This document shows positions 1 through 10,150 of a DNA stretch of 64,000 nucleotides, in pieces. Every line of letters begins with the position of its first letter. Within the stretch, counting starts at the first letter, position 1. The stretch comes from Snodgrassella alvi (GTDB lineage Bacteria > Pseudomonadota > Gammaproteobacteria > Burkholderiales > Neisseriaceae), in NCBI RefSeq assembly GCF_002777745.1, contig NZ_MEIO01000066.1:34747-98746 (forward strand), read 5' to 3'. The position numbers and the translations under genes are program-made. The notes under the pieces are model-generated. The model was not told the origin of the DNA. It ran no database searches and saw nothing but the letters and a program-made list of their open reading frames with translations.

Positions 1-83
1 TGGGCGTCTGTTTTACTCAACCTGATATTTTGTTTATTTTGCCTTAAGCTTTAATATTTTAATACTGTTAATTTGAAAATAAA

Positions 84-710
84 TTATTCCCACTCCTTTG
101 TCCGGTGTTTCTTTTTCACCAGTACATATACGGCACCATCGTTGCGTTCATTTGGCTGTGCATAGGCCAAAACCTCTGGATGAGCCATCAGCCAGCGTCG
201 TACGAGTGTTTTTAATACCGGCTGATAGTCTCTGGAACCTAGTCCACTGCCGTGGACAATCTCTCCAACCACACCATACTGCTGGATATAATCAATAAAT
301 TCATTCAATACCTGCTGTGCTTCTTCTTGACGGTAGCCATGTAAATCAACATACGCCACAATCGGCCAATGTTTGGTCTGCAAACGCTGGATGTCAGCCT
401 TACCTCGGCCATTTTTACTGAATACCGTCGGCGCTGCATCTTGCTGATTTTCTCCAATATAAAAGTAGCTGGTACTATCCAGTACATCTTCTTGCCGCTG
501 TCGAGGCTTAATCGGGGTATTATCGCGCGGGTGCTGAAACTGATTTCTTGCCTTTAATGGAATGACATCCTTACCCATTGCTTCTGAAAAACTAATATCT
601 TTCTGGCGCTTTTGTATTGCTTTTGCCTGCTGCTGTTCTTCGGCCAGACGTCTAGCTTTGGCCTGTTTACCCAGTTGCTGTAATTGATCCTGAAATGAGT
701 TTTTAGCCAT
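84..710 (-). CDS. Smr (small MutS-related) domain protein
   Basis: A protein of about 208 residues with a charged, Gln/Lys-rich, probably disordered N-terminal half and a C-terminal Smr domain. The domain is recognised by the VDLHGYRQEEA motif (the family LDLHG...EA signature) and by HGSGLGS about 30 residues later, the conserved HGxG turn. Smr domains nick or bind nucleic acid; in E. coli SmrA/SmrB type proteins act as endonucleases, SmrB on mRNA at collided ribosomes. The start MAKNSFQ at 710 is preferred over an upstream ATG at 722. The gene is monocistronic and divergent from the hydroxylase gene. Family assignment is firm; the exact substrate is not known from sequence. Confidence 0.85.
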   Translation of the reverse strand: MAKNSFQDQLQQLGKQAKARRLAEEQQQAKAIQKRQKDISFSEAMGKDVIPLKARNQFQHPRDNTPIKPRQRQEDVLDSTSYFYIGENQQDAAPTVFSKNGRGKADIQRLQTKHWPIVAYVDLHGYRQEEAQQVLNEFIDYIQQYGVVGEIVHGSGLGSRDYQPVLKTLVRRWLMAHPEVLAYAQPNERNDGAVYVLVKKKHRTKEWE

Positions 711-877
711 GTGTATAACCATTCACATATAAATACCATCTCTATGATTTTAACAGAGCCGCAGACTGTGTGCTAAGCTTGACCTTTATTAATTTTCTGA
801 CTGATTGAGATAGGATTCGTGCTGATTTTCAGTTATCCTAACACAGTATTGAATATATTCGTTCAGAGATAGACTTT

Positions 878-2092
878 ATGACGGCAAATAATATGACTCC
901 ATCCTTAGGCAAAAACACTGATGTGATTATTGTTGGCGCCGGTCCTGCTGGATTAAGTCTGGCACGCGCACTGGCACCCTCAGGATTGTCAATTACCGTG
1001 GTAGAAAAACAGGAACTGTCTACGCTGGCACAGCCTCCTTTTGATGGCAGGGAAATTGCTCTGACACATTACTCAAAGGAATTGATGCAAGAGCTGGATA
1101 TGTGGAACAAAGTTCCGTCTGATGAGATTTATCCCTTGCGCGATGCAAAAGTAATCAACGGCTACTCCAATTATCAACTACATTTCGAGCAGCCCACCAT
1201 GGCACGTGGCAAACCCGCCAACTCACTGGGTTTTCTGATCAGTAATCATAATATCCGGCGCGCGGCGTATGAAGCAGTACAGCCCTTTAACAATGTCCGT
1301 TTCATTACCGGACATAGCATTGTTAATGTGCAAAATGAGGCAGCAAGTCAGATTGAAGCCACTCTCGATAATAGTCAAACTATCAGCGGAAAGCTGCTCA
1401 TTGCCGCTGACAGCCGTTTTTCCAATACACGCCGCCAGTTAGGTATTTCTGCCCAGATAAATGATTTCGGGCGTACTGTTATTGTTTTCCGTATGCGCCA
1501 TACCCTAAGCAATCAACATACTGCTCTGGAATGTTTTCATTACGGCCGCACCCTCGCTCTGCTTCCTCTGGAAGAAAATCTCACCAACTGTGTAATAACG
1601 ATTAATAATGAACATGCAGGTTCGATTCTGGCCATGTCTCCTGTTCAACTGGCAGCAGACATTACCAAACAGCTAAAGGGCAAACTTGGTGAGATGCATC
1701 TGGTTAGTACTATTCACCATTATCCACTTGTCGGCGTTCATGCCAACGCATTTTACGCCCAGCGCAGTGCCTTGCTAGGAGACGTTGCAGTAGGCATGCA
1801 TCCAGTTACAGCACATGGCTTTAATCTGGGATTGAGTGGTGTGGGTATATTAGCTAAGCTGATAAATGAAGCTGTACGCAAAGGCAAAGATATCGGCAGT
1901 CAGACGTTACTGGCACAGTACCAAAGACAGCACATGCCGCATACCCGCGTGTTGTATCACGGAACAAATGCGATGGTATCTTTGTTTACAAACGATAGCC
2001 CGCCGGCTCGTCTGATGCGTTCATTGGTATTGCGCATCAGCAATAACTTGCCACCGGTGAAGAAACTGATTAGTAAACAGCTAACTGGCTAA
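878..2092 (+). CDS. ubiM: UbiH/UbiF/VisC-family FAD monooxygenase, UbiM-like ubiquinone hydroxylase
   Basis: A 404-residue FAD-dependent hydroxylase of ubiquinone biosynthesis. The Rossmann motif GAGPAG lies at residues 20-25 and the second FAD motif GDVAVGMHPVTAHGFNLGL near residue 300, typical of the UbiH/UbiF/VisC group that hydroxylates the polyprenylated benzene ring. The middle motif reads AADSRFS rather than the usual ADG. Neisseriaceae use UbiM for C5 hydroxylation, so UbiM is the best guess, but UbiF/UbiH cannot be excluded without a tree. A strong hairpin terminator follows at 2112-2151. The family is sure, the exact ring position is inferred. Confidence 0.7.
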   Translation: MTANNMTPSLGKNTDVIIVGAGPAGLSLARALAPSGLSITVVEKQELSTLAQPPFDGREIALTHYSKELMQELDMWNKVPSDEIYPLRDAKVINGYSNYQLHFEQPTMARGKPANSLGFLISNHNIRRAAYEAVQPFNNVRFITGHSIVNVQNEAASQIEATLDNSQTISGKLLIAADSRFSNTRRQLGISAQINDFGRTVIVFRMRHTLSNQHTALECFHYGRTLALLPLEENLTNCVITINNEHAGSILAMSPVQLAADITKQLKGKLGEMHLVSTIHHYPLVGVHANAFYAQRSALLGDVAVGMHPVTAHGFNLGLSGVGILAKLINEAVRKGKDIGSQTLLAQYQRQHMPHTRVLYHGTNAMVSLFTNDSPPARLMRSLVLRISNNLPPVKKLISKQLTG

Positions 2093-2111
2093 TCAGCCTG
2101 AGTTACCATAC

Positions 2112-2151
2112 AAAATGCCTGCTATCAGAATATCTTCTAGCAGGCATTTTT
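2112..2151. terminator. Bidirectional terminator between ubiM-like gene and pyrF
   Basis: A 13-bp perfect stem (AAAATGCCTGCTA paired with TAGCAGGCATTTT) flanked by A-run and T-run, placed between two convergent genes. Confidence 0.8.
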
Positions 2152-2176
2152 AAATATACATTAAATGTATTCTGGC

Positions 2177-2905
2177 TTATATCAGACCATTATTAATTTG
2201 CTGCAATAGCTCGGCTGGATTCTCGCTTTTGGTAATTGGTCGACCCATTACAAGATAACTACTGCCAGCAGCCAGAGCTGCTTTAGGTGTCATAATACGG
2301 CGTTGGTCATCCTCAATTGCATTGTTCAGGCGGATACCAGGCGTAACAAGTAAAAATTCGTCTCCCAGTTGCTGACGCAATAAAGCGGCTTCCTGCGCAG
2401 AACAAACCACACCATCCAGTCCTGACTGCTGAGTCAGCTTTGCCAGACGTGATACGGCTTCGGCTATAGGTGTGTTTACACCGGTTTCAGCCAATTCTGC
2501 TTGAGTCATGCTGGTTAAAACGGTTACCGCAATCAGTAATGGTGGCTGACTGCAATTACTGATGGCTTCTGCGGCAGCCTCCATCATTCTTCGCCCTCCC
2601 GAAGCATGCATGTCTACCATCCATACCCCCATATCAGCAGCCACCTTACAGGCAGAAGCAACGGTATTTGGAATGTCATGGTATTTTAAATCCAGAAAAA
2701 CGCGATAGCCCTGTAATACCAGTTGTTCAACCAGATAGCGTCCGGTGGCGGTAAACAGCTCCTTGCCGATTTTAAGCTGACACAAATTAGGGTTCAGCTG
2801 GCGCACAAAATCCAGTGTTGGTTCTGCACTGGCAAAATCCAGCGCAACAATCACAGGTTTTGCTGGCTGATTAATCAAGGTGTTATCAAGCATTAATGGA
2901 TTCAT
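2177..2905 (-). CDS. pyrF: Orotidine 5'-phosphate decarboxylase
   Basis: Decarboxylates OMP to UMP, the last step of de novo pyrimidine synthesis. The catalytic signature DLKYHDIP (Asp, Lys, Asp charge network) is intact, and the C-terminal phosphate-binding region with PGIR and VMGRPITKS is present. Length of about 242 residues matches the bacterial family. The frame opens with a TTG at 2923, but the ATG at 2905 giving MNPLMLDN is the likelier start. It lies downstream of lapA-lapB on the same strand, with about 140 bp between, an order also seen in Neisseria and enterics. Confidence 0.93.
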   Translation of the reverse strand: MNPLMLDNTLINQPAKPVIVALDFASAEPTLDFVRQLNPNLCQLKIGKELFTATGRYLVEQLVLQGYRVFLDLKYHDIPNTVASACKVAADMGVWMVDMHASGGRRMMEAAAEAISNCSQPPLLIAVTVLTSMTQAELAETGVNTPIAEAVSRLAKLTQQSGLDGVVCSAQEAALLRQQLGDEFLLVTPGIRLNNAIEDDQRRIMTPKAALAAGSSYLVMGRPITKSENPAELLQQINNGLI

Positions 2906-3047
2906 ATTCTTCAGGGTTAACAATTAAATATAAAATGCTACTGCTCAAATTATCCAAAATTCTAATTTCAATTTGAGTAGTTAATTTCACTGATTGATGA
3001 CTGTGCACAGCTGAGGCTGCTTATTTGTTTAAAAGCTTCTCAGGAGG

Positions 3048-4232
3048 CTAAACATCAATACGGTTAGGAGTAAATGTTTCCCACTTATTACAGGCTGGGC
3101 AGTGCCAGAAATAAACCTGTGATTTGAAATGACAATGGCGACAACGATACATCACCGATTTCTGCATCTGCATACCCACTACCGAGCGCATCATATCAAC
3201 ATCAGCTTTCCACTTCGGGTGAATATTGTTCTGCAATACCCCGAGTAAACGGTAAGTTCCCGTAAGAGTGGGTCTGCGCCGTACCAGATCAATAACAATT
3301 TCTATAGCCTTGTCTTCGCCATAAACAGGCAAAGCTTTTTCATATATCACACCAGACAAATCCAGCTGAGGGAAAGTCTGTGCAAAACCAATCAATACTT
3401 CAATTCCGTCAGCGGCTTTCTGCAAACCATCATAAGCATCATACAAACGCTCACCTACCAGACTCAGGTATTCGTAATTCTGCTTTTCTATAGCACTATA
3501 AGCATCTATTGCAGCCTGATAATTCTGCTGTTTCAGTTCCACATCACCCAGAATCATATTGGCACGGCTGCATTTGCGGTTTACGGCCAGTGCCTGAAAA
3601 ATATATTCTCGTGCTTTGTTGTACTCTGATTGATACAACGCCAATTGGGCTAGTTCACAGTAAAACTGGGCAATCTCAAACTGGTAAGTCTGATCTCCGG
3701 TACTGAGTTCCTCTGCCAGCTTAATGGCTTTCTCCCAATCGCGATCCTGCTGGTAAATGTTCAGCAGAATCTGTCGTGCCTGTCTGGCCTTACTGCTATC
3801 AAGTAAACCGACCAGTATCTGTTCCGCACGGTCAACCAGACCGGCTGCCTGATAATCCTGACCAAGCTCAAAGGCTACCGTATCACGGCGTTCTGCAATG
3901 GTGTCCGGCAATTCCAACAAACTCTGGTGCAAGGCGATAGCCTTATCGTTTTCACCACGCTGGCGATACAGCTTGCCCAAAGTTAAATGCAGCTCATAAG
4001 TGCTTTGACGAGCATCATTTTGCTGGTCCACCACTTCTGCCAGCTCTCGTACTGCTACTACACTTTTACGTTCAACCAGCGCATCCAGACTTTTATAAAA
4101 TCCTTCAGGGATGGCTTTCGCCTGCTTCAGTACCGTACGCATATCCACTCGTGCAGCAAACCAGCCCATGGCAAAAAATACCAGTAACAGAATAACCGGT
4201 GCCAGCCACATCCAGAAATCATTACTATCCAT
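3048..4232 (-). CDS. lapB: Lipopolysaccharide assembly protein B
   Basis: A 394-residue inner-membrane-anchored TPR protein that regulates LpxC turnover and so lipopolysaccharide synthesis (E. coli LapB/YciM). It has an N-terminal membrane segment (residues about 8-26), a series of tetratricopeptide repeats through the middle, and a C-terminal rubredoxin-like zinc/iron knuckle with two CxxC pairs (YRCRHC and HCPAC) in the last 35 residues. The gene starts one base after the lapA stop, so the two are co-translated. Assignment is secure from the architecture and the lapA neighbour. Confidence 0.92.
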   Translation of the reverse strand: MDSNDFWMWLAPVILLLVFFAMGWFAARVDMRTVLKQAKAIPEGFYKSLDALVERKSVVAVRELAEVVDQQNDARQSTYELHLTLGKLYRQRGENDKAIALHQSLLELPDTIAERRDTVAFELGQDYQAAGLVDRAEQILVGLLDSSKARQARQILLNIYQQDRDWEKAIKLAEELSTGDQTYQFEIAQFYCELAQLALYQSEYNKAREYIFQALAVNRKCSRANMILGDVELKQQNYQAAIDAYSAIEKQNYEYLSLVGERLYDAYDGLQKAADGIEVLIGFAQTFPQLDLSGVIYEKALPVYGEDKAIEIVIDLVRRRPTLTGTYRLLGVLQNNIHPKWKADVDMMRSVVGMQMQKSVMYRCRHCHFKSQVYFWHCPACNKWETFTPNRIDV

Positions 4233-4233
4233 A

Positions 4234-4575
4234 CTAATTGCTTACTTTCCTTTGTGCAGTATTGCTGGATTCCACCGGTCTGGCTGTTATAGCAATATTG
4301 TCGGTACGTACAGACTCGCTAGCCGCTTTAGCCTGTTTATCAAGTTTGCTCTGCAACTGATTAACTTGACTGCGCAGTCGTAATAGACGACCAAACATAG
4401 CAAAAATGCCAAAAACAGCACCGATAATAAAAAATATCAGCAAGAGCACAATTAACGGTAAATTTATCATCTGCCCAGGCAGATAATTAAATGCAATCAA
4501 TTGGGTGTTACTAACAGCCAGTAATAACAACGCCAGCAACACCACTATTTTTATTAATGTATAAATAATATTCAT
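4234..4575 (-). CDS. lapA: Lipopolysaccharide assembly protein A domain protein
   Basis: A small inner-membrane protein of about 113 residues with two hydrophobic segments (about residues 5-25 and 40-62) followed by a basic coiled-coil-like region (RLRSQVNQLQSKLDKQ), the architecture of LapA/YciS (DUF1049). It acts with LapB in control of lipopolysaccharide assembly. The ATG at 4575 has a GG-rich ribosome binding site, while the ATG at 4590 has none. The C-terminal tail of about 30 residues is polar and probably disordered. Confidence 0.85.
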   Translation of the reverse strand: MNIIYTLIKIVVLLALLLLAVSNTQLIAFNYLPGQMINLPLIVLLLIFFIIGAVFGIFAMFGRLLRLRSQVNQLQSKLDKQAKAASESVRTDNIAITARPVESSNTAQRKVSN

Positions 4576-4904
4576 GCCTATCCACCCCATAATATACTGT
4601 TTTATGAAAAAACAATTATATGCCAGACACCAGCCAATTTATCCAAGAAGCAACACAGTTTAAACGATTTCGCTGCTTTTTAGCAAAATCTGCCCGTACT
4701 TTCAGCATTGGCAAGTAAAATAGGCAGTGTATAATATTTATGTTTACATAAAGTAACAGTAGCCAACGGCTAAAACTAAGACCAAAGGCTACTTTTACCA
4801 TTATTTTTCTGTACTGCCTAAGTCATCACCCTGCCTTGCCTTATCCATTGCAAGTCAGGGTTCCGGCCAAGCAGCTTAACGTCTTATTTCGGAGAGGTTT
4901 TACA
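4576..4904. other. Intergenic region lapA / ilvE, no gene seen
   Basis: About 330 bp between two divergent genes. A 61-codon frame on the minus strand here has no family resemblance and no ribosome binding site. It should hold the promoters of lapAB and ilvE, but no clear promoter was assigned. rpsA-ihfB, often next to lapA in other proteobacteria, is absent. Confidence 0.5.
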
Positions 4905-5828
4905 ATGTCTATGGCCGACCGCGATGGTTTTATCTGGTTTAATGGTAATCTTGTTGACTGGCGTAATGCCCAAACCCACGTATTAACCCACACATTACAT
5001 TATGGCATGGGGGTTTTTGAAGGCGTACGTGCCTACGAAGCTCAAAATGGAACAGCCATTTTTCGTTTGCAGGATCACACCAGACGACTGTTTAATTCAG
5101 CTAAAATCACAGGAATGCACCTGCCTTATACACAGGAACAAATTAATCAGGCACATATTGAAGTCGTTAAAGCCAACAAACTGGCTTCATGCTATTTCCG
5201 CCCAATGGCCTTTTATGGTTCGAACAAACTGGGCGTAGCTCCAGATCAGGATGATGTACAGGTAATTGTTGCGGCCTGGCCTTGGGGTGCCTATTTGGGA
5301 GAAGAAGGAATGCAACGTGGTATTCGCGTGCAAATTAGCTCTTTTACCCGCCATCACCCGAATATCACCATGATTAAAGCCAAAGCCAATGGTAATTACA
5401 TGAACTCCATCATGGCTAATACTGAGGCAACACGCAATGGTTATGATGAGGCCATCATGCTGGATTCAAATGGCTTTGTTGCCGAAGGTTCAGGTGAAAA
5501 TATCTTTATTATTAATGATGGAAAACTCTATACTCCTGCTCTGGATGCAGCTCTGGATGGAATTACCCGGCGTACTGTCATGGCAATTGCCGCCGATATG
5601 CAATTAACCATCACTGAAAAACGCATTACTCGTGACGAAGTTTATTGTGCTGATGAAGTATTCTTCACCGGCACAGCAGCGGAAGTGACACCAATCCGAG
5701 AAGTGGATGGTCGCGTTATCGGCTGTGGAAGCCGCGGTTCTTTAACCACAGAAATTCAGCAACGTTATTTTGAAATTGTTCATGGCAAAAATGCCAAATA
5801 TGAATCTTGGTTAACCTATATTGACTAA
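4905..5828 (+). CDS. ilvE: Branched-chain amino acid aminotransferase
   Basis: A PLP-dependent class IV aminotransferase (307 residues) that carries out the last step of Val, Leu and Ile synthesis. The PLP-binding lysine is K160 in the context KANGNY, followed by EAIMLD and GFVAEGSGENIF, all conserved in IlvE. The start at 4905 is preceded by GGAGAGG; an upstream in-frame ATG at 4836 would add an unlikely 23-residue extension. The gene is followed by a hairpin at 5838-5884. Confidence 0.93.
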   Translation: MSMADRDGFIWFNGNLVDWRNAQTHVLTHTLHYGMGVFEGVRAYEAQNGTAIFRLQDHTRRLFNSAKITGMHLPYTQEQINQAHIEVVKANKLASCYFRPMAFYGSNKLGVAPDQDDVQVIVAAWPWGAYLGEEGMQRGIRVQISSFTRHHPNITMIKAKANGNYMNSIMANTEATRNGYDEAIMLDSNGFVAEGSGENIFIINDGKLYTPALDAALDGITRRTVMAIAADMQLTITEKRITRDEVYCADEVFFTGTAAEVTPIREVDGRVIGCGSRGSLTTEIQQRYFEIVHGKNAKYESWLTYID

Positions 5829-5837
5829 TCAACAGGT

Positions 5838-5884
5838 AGCAGACCTGATTAACAGAGTATTTATTGTAATCAGGCCTGCTTTAT
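5838..5884 (+). terminator. Terminator after ilvE
   Basis: A 13-bp stem with one mismatch (GCAGACCTGATTA and TAATCAGGCCTGC) around a 15-base loop, followed by TTTA. The T-run is weak, so read-through to the next small gene is possible. Confidence 0.55.
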
Positions 5885-5915
5885 ATGATCGCTTTTTAGC
5901 TGAACTAAGGAAAAT

Positions 5916-6110
5916 ATGATGAGTAATACTGCCCAGCCTGTTACTACCATTACCTCACATGATTTACCCCTGATCTGCACTGGTCCAGAAAACGAAACAT
6001 GGAACGGCCATCCTCGGGTATTTTTACCAATTCAATCCAATAGCAGCATTGAATGTCCTTATTGTGGCAAGCAATACCATCTGGATGGCCTTGCTGAAAA
6101 TCACCATTAA
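5916..6110 (+). CDS. Small zinc-finger domain protein (CHCC / NdufS6-like)
   Basis: A 64-residue protein with a CPYCGKQYHL motif and an upstream His (GHPRVFLP), fitting the zf-CHCC family related to the mitochondrial complex I subunit NdufS6. Proteobacterial members are short and of uncertain function. A good ribosome binding site (AAGGA) precedes two adjacent ATG codons at 5916 and 5919, either of which may be used. It sits between ilvE and trxB, as a free-standing small gene. Family membership is likely; the role is unknown. Confidence 0.75.
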   Translation: MMSNTAQPVTTITSHDLPLICTGPENETWNGHPRVFLPIQSNSSIECPYCGKQYHLDGLAENHH

Positions 6111-6238
6111 AGATTACTTCCCTACTGCATGGCCGGCAGCCTATTTCCCTGTCGCATCAGTGCCTGAAAATTTAATCATCGCGCGTATTGTGGTACAGTT
6201 ACTGCCATTTATTCATCCAAACATGGTTACAATAATAA

Positions 6239-7204
<966 letters not shown>

Positions 7205-7357
7205 TTGTTTTATTTATCAGAATGTCAAATAGCTGAAGATACGGAAAACGGGTCAGTTTTAAAGTTTCTACTCTATACAAGCATTTCGTGTAAAAGTAAT
7301 TATTAGTTATAATGCGGCCTTTAAGCTAAACACAAATCACGTTCAAGGATAATAATT

Positions 7358-8167
7358 ATGGGCTTTTTGCAAGGCAAAAAAATCCTCATCACTGGTATGA
7401 TTTCTGAACGCTCTATTGCCTATGGTATTGCCAAATCCTGTTATGAACAGGGTGCAGAACTGGCCTTTACCTATGTGGTAGACAAACTGGAAGACCGAGT
7501 GCGCAAAATGGCGGCAGAGCTCGGCTCCGAACTGGTATATCGTTGCGATGTACAGAGTGATGAAGAAATCAACCAGTTATTTGCTGATTTAGGCCAAAGC
7601 TGGTCACAATTGGATGGACTGGTACACGCCATTGCTTTTGCACCTAAAGAAGCTTTAAACGGGGATTTTCTGGACAGCATGACCCGCGAAGCATTTATGA
7701 CTGCACACGAAGTATCTGCTTATAGTCTTCCTGCACTGGCTAAAGCTGCGCGGCCGTTAATGAGTGGCCATAACAGCTCTATTCTGGCCCTCACTTATCT
7801 GGGGGCAGTACGCGCTATTCCTAATTACAATGTAATGGGTATGGCCAAGGCTTCACTGGAAGCAGGTATTCGCTTTACTGCGGCCTGTTTGGGGCAGGAA
7901 GGTATTCGCTGCAATGGCATTTCAGCCGGTCCGATCAGAACTTTGGCTGCTTCTGGCATCGCCAACTTCAGCCGTCTACTGGCACATGTATCAGCACAGA
8001 ATCCAATTCGCCGCAATATCACCATTGAGGAAGTTGGTAATACCGCTGCTTTTCTGTTATCTGATATGGCCTCAGGCATTACAGGTGAAATCACCTATGT
8101 TGATGGTGGCTACAGCATTAATGCTCTGGGTGTGCCAGAAGATTTGGTTAGCACACATAACAGCTAA
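7358..8167 (+). CDS. fabI: Enoyl-[acyl-carrier-protein] reductase (NADH)
   Basis: A short-chain dehydrogenase/reductase (269 residues) that reduces enoyl-ACP in fatty acid elongation. The active site Y147, Y157 and K164 has the FabI spacing Y-x6-K, and the N-terminal GMISERSIAYGIA nucleotide motif is the FabI form rather than the FabL or FabK type. The FabI/triclosan site region (SAGPIRTLAASGI) is conserved. A strong hairpin terminator follows. Confidence 0.95.
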   Translation: MGFLQGKKILITGMISERSIAYGIAKSCYEQGAELAFTYVVDKLEDRVRKMAAELGSELVYRCDVQSDEEINQLFADLGQSWSQLDGLVHAIAFAPKEALNGDFLDSMTREAFMTAHEVSAYSLPALAKAARPLMSGHNSSILALTYLGAVRAIPNYNVMGMAKASLEAGIRFTAACLGQEGIRCNGISAGPIRTLAASGIANFSRLLAHVSAQNPIRRNITIEEVGNTAAFLLSDMASGITGEITYVDGGYSINALGVPEDLVSTHNS

Positions 8168-8184
8168 CTTACCATAGCTTATTC

Positions 8185-8214
8185 AAGCTGCCTGAATACC
8201 CTCTCAGGCAGCTT
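8185..8214 (+). terminator. Terminator after fabI with DUS-like arms
   Basis: An 11-bp perfect stem (AAGCTGCCTGA paired with TCAGGCAGCTT) with an 8-base loop and a T-rich tail to 8227. The 5' arm plus the first loop base gives GCTGCCTGAA, close to the AG-simDUS DNA uptake dialect. Confidence 0.85.
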
Positions 8215-8321
8215 TTAGTATTTTTACATTGTATAACTCAGCTCATGTTTGCCAGTCTGCTTAATCGCGCTACCATGAGAAAGCTAAGTATTTCATTTTT
8301 AAGCCAGCCATGGAGACAGAT

Positions 8322-8771
8322 ATGAAATTTTTTGAACAGTTCAAAGCTTTTTTATTACGTGGTAACGTAATTGATCTGGCTGTCGGTATGGTAGTGGGTA
8401 CTGCTTTTACCAACATGGTAAAATCACTGGTAGACAATGTGATTATGCCGCCGATAGGATTACTGATTGGCGGTGTGGATTTTTCCAATTTATTTATTAC
8501 ATTGCGCAACGGTTCTAAATCTCCCGGACCTTATGAAACATTAGGAGCCGCACAGGCTGCCGGCGCTGTAACTTTGAATATCGGTTTATTTATTAATACA
8601 GTTATTAGCTTAATTATTATTGGCTTCGCCATTTTTATGATTGTTAAAGCAATTAATAAACTGCATAAGAATCCTCCACCCAAGACTACTACCAAACAGT
8701 GCCCGCAATGTTGCACCGACATTCCGCTAGAAGCCAAGCGCTGCCCGAATTGCACCTCAGAATTAAATTAA
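8322..8771 (+). CDS. mscL: Large-conductance mechanosensitive channel with C-terminal zinc-ribbon-like tail
   Basis: MscL opens under membrane tension and releases solutes during hypo-osmotic shock. The N-terminus MKFFEQFKAFLLRGNVIDLAVG is the classical amphipathic helix plus first transmembrane helix, and a second membrane helix spans about residues 87-110. The start at 8322 has GGAGACA upstream; an ATG at 8310 overlaps that site and is rejected. In place of the usual short helical tail there are two CPxC pairs (CPQC and CPNC) 14 residues apart, looking like a small zinc ribbon. Such tails are known in some MscL lineages, but not in the E. coli protein. Confidence 0.92.
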   Translation: MKFFEQFKAFLLRGNVIDLAVGMVVGTAFTNMVKSLVDNVIMPPIGLLIGGVDFSNLFITLRNGSKSPGPYETLGAAQAAGAVTLNIGLFINTVISLIIIGFAIFMIVKAINKLHKNPPPKTTTKQCPQCCTDIPLEAKRCPNCTSELN

Positions 8772-8848
8772 TTCAAGATATTATTTTACTGTAAGGCGCA
8801 GTATATCCCGCACACCAGAAAAATCTGGCTTGCCCCAAGATATTTAAG

Positions 8849-8875
8849 AGCTACAAACTGCTTGTAGCTTTTTTT
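8849..8875 (+). terminator. Terminator after mscL
   Basis: An 8-bp stem (AGCTACAA paired with TTGTAGCT), 5-base loop and a run of seven or more T. Confidence 0.85.
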
Positions 8876-9015
8876 GTGCCAAAGCAAACTGTGTATTCTG
8901 ATATAGATCATGTACTGATGGTTTGTCTTAAACATATCAATAACAGTTGTAGAACCTTCCAACCCACCAGACACAAACAACAAACGAAAACTAAACCAGA
9001 CTGACAGGAACAACA

Positions 9016-10077
9016 ATGCAAAATAACCCTACCCCATTTTATAATCCTTTATTAAGCTACGAAGAAAACTATCAGCATGGCCCATTTGGTGATTTCAGCA
9101 ATGCAGCACCATCCATAGAACAGAATAAAGAAACTGAACGCTTTCTCAATCTGGAAGTTAACCTGCCCTTTGGCATCCCTGCCGGGCCATTATTGAATGC
9201 CAACTTTATCAAAGCTGCCTTCAACCATGGTTTCGATTTATGTGTGTATAAAACCGTGCGCACCCGCGCGCAGGCCAGCCATCCCTTACCTAATGTGCTT
9301 TCCATTCATCCTGCTGGTCAATTGTCAGCCAACGTTGATACGGTACTGGCCGATACCAACTACACAATGCCTTTATCTATCACCAACTCCTTCGGTGTGC
9401 CCTCCTATAATCCTGATATCTGGCAACCTGATTTGGCTGATGCTGTTAATGCTGCGCAAACAGGACAATATGTTATCGGCAGCTTTCAGGGCACTGCTGG
9501 CAATGAATCCTGTATAGAAAAAGATTATGCCCGTGCTGCGCGTCTGGTAGACGAAACTACTGTACCGATTCTGGAAGCCAATTTAAGCTGTCCAAATGAA
9601 GGCGTTAACAAATTGTTGTGTTTTGATTTTAACAAGGTAGAACGGATAGCCAAAGAAATTAAAAACGCCGTACCCGATAAGCCACTGTTCCTGAAATTAT
9701 CCTACTTTGCCGACGATAATGCTATTTTCCCGTTATTGAGCAAGCTGGATGGCATTGTTGATGGTTACAGTACCATTAACACCTTATCAGCCAGACCAGT
9801 TACAGCAAATGGTGAACCTGCACTGGGGCTGGATCGTCCTACTGGTGGTGTCTGTGGCGAAGCCATTCGCTGGGCGGGGCTGGAAATGGTGGATCGTCTG
9901 GCCAGATTAAGAACTCGCCTGAATAATCATTTTGCGATTATTGGTGTTGGTGGAGTAAGCAGTACAGCACATTATCAGGCTTACCGCTCAGCCGGAGCCG
10001 ATGTAGTAATGAGTGCCACCGGTGCCATGTGGAATCCGCAACTGGCTTTGGAAATTAAAAGCAACCTGAATGGATAA
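9016..10077 (+). CDS. Dihydroorotate dehydrogenase-like flavoprotein
   Basis: A 353-residue TIM-barrel FMN enzyme. The motif NLSCPNEG at residues 189-196 and the C-terminal phosphate/FMN loop IIGVGGVSS match the dihydroorotate dehydrogenase superfamily, which oxidises dihydroorotate to orotate in pyrimidine synthesis. The N-terminal region (YEENYQHGPFGDF) is unlike the membrane-anchored class 2 enzyme usual in Neisseria, and the protein looks closer to the soluble class 1 fold. It may be a true PyrD or a relative acting on another pyrimidine. There is no second subunit (PyrK) next door. Superfamily sure, substrate inferred. Confidence 0.7.
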   Translation: MQNNPTPFYNPLLSYEENYQHGPFGDFSNAAPSIEQNKETERFLNLEVNLPFGIPAGPLLNANFIKAAFNHGFDLCVYKTVRTRAQASHPLPNVLSIHPAGQLSANVDTVLADTNYTMPLSITNSFGVPSYNPDIWQPDLADAVNAAQTGQYVIGSFQGTAGNESCIEKDYARAARLVDETTVPILEANLSCPNEGVNKLLCFDFNKVERIAKEIKNAVPDKPLFLKLSYFADDNAIFPLLSKLDGIVDGYSTINTLSARPVTANGEPALGLDRPTGGVCGEAIRWAGLEMVDRLARLRTRLNNHFAIIGVGGVSSTAHYQAYRSAGADVVMSATGAMWNPQLALEIKSNLNG

Positions 10078-10087
10078 ACTTCCTGTT

Positions 10088-10115
10088 GGTGGCCTGACCT
10101 GAGAATCAGGCTACC
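10088..10115. terminator. Hairpin between convergent genes, possible weak terminator
   Basis: A 10-bp stem with one G-T pair (GGTGGCCTGA with TCAGGCTACC) between the dihydroorotate dehydrogenase-like gene and the convergent GST gene. There is no clear T-run on either side. Confidence 0.4.
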
Positions 10116-10150
10116 ATCCCCACTCTTCACTATTATCAGAACATGATGTT

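Noticed and set aside
4616..4801. 61-codon minus-strand frame upstream of ilvE
   Set aside because: No ribosome site, no family likeness, sits in an expected promoter region.
8786..9016. 76-codon minus-strand frame between mscL and the next gene
   Set aside because: It runs through the mscL terminator hairpin and has no recognisable protein features.
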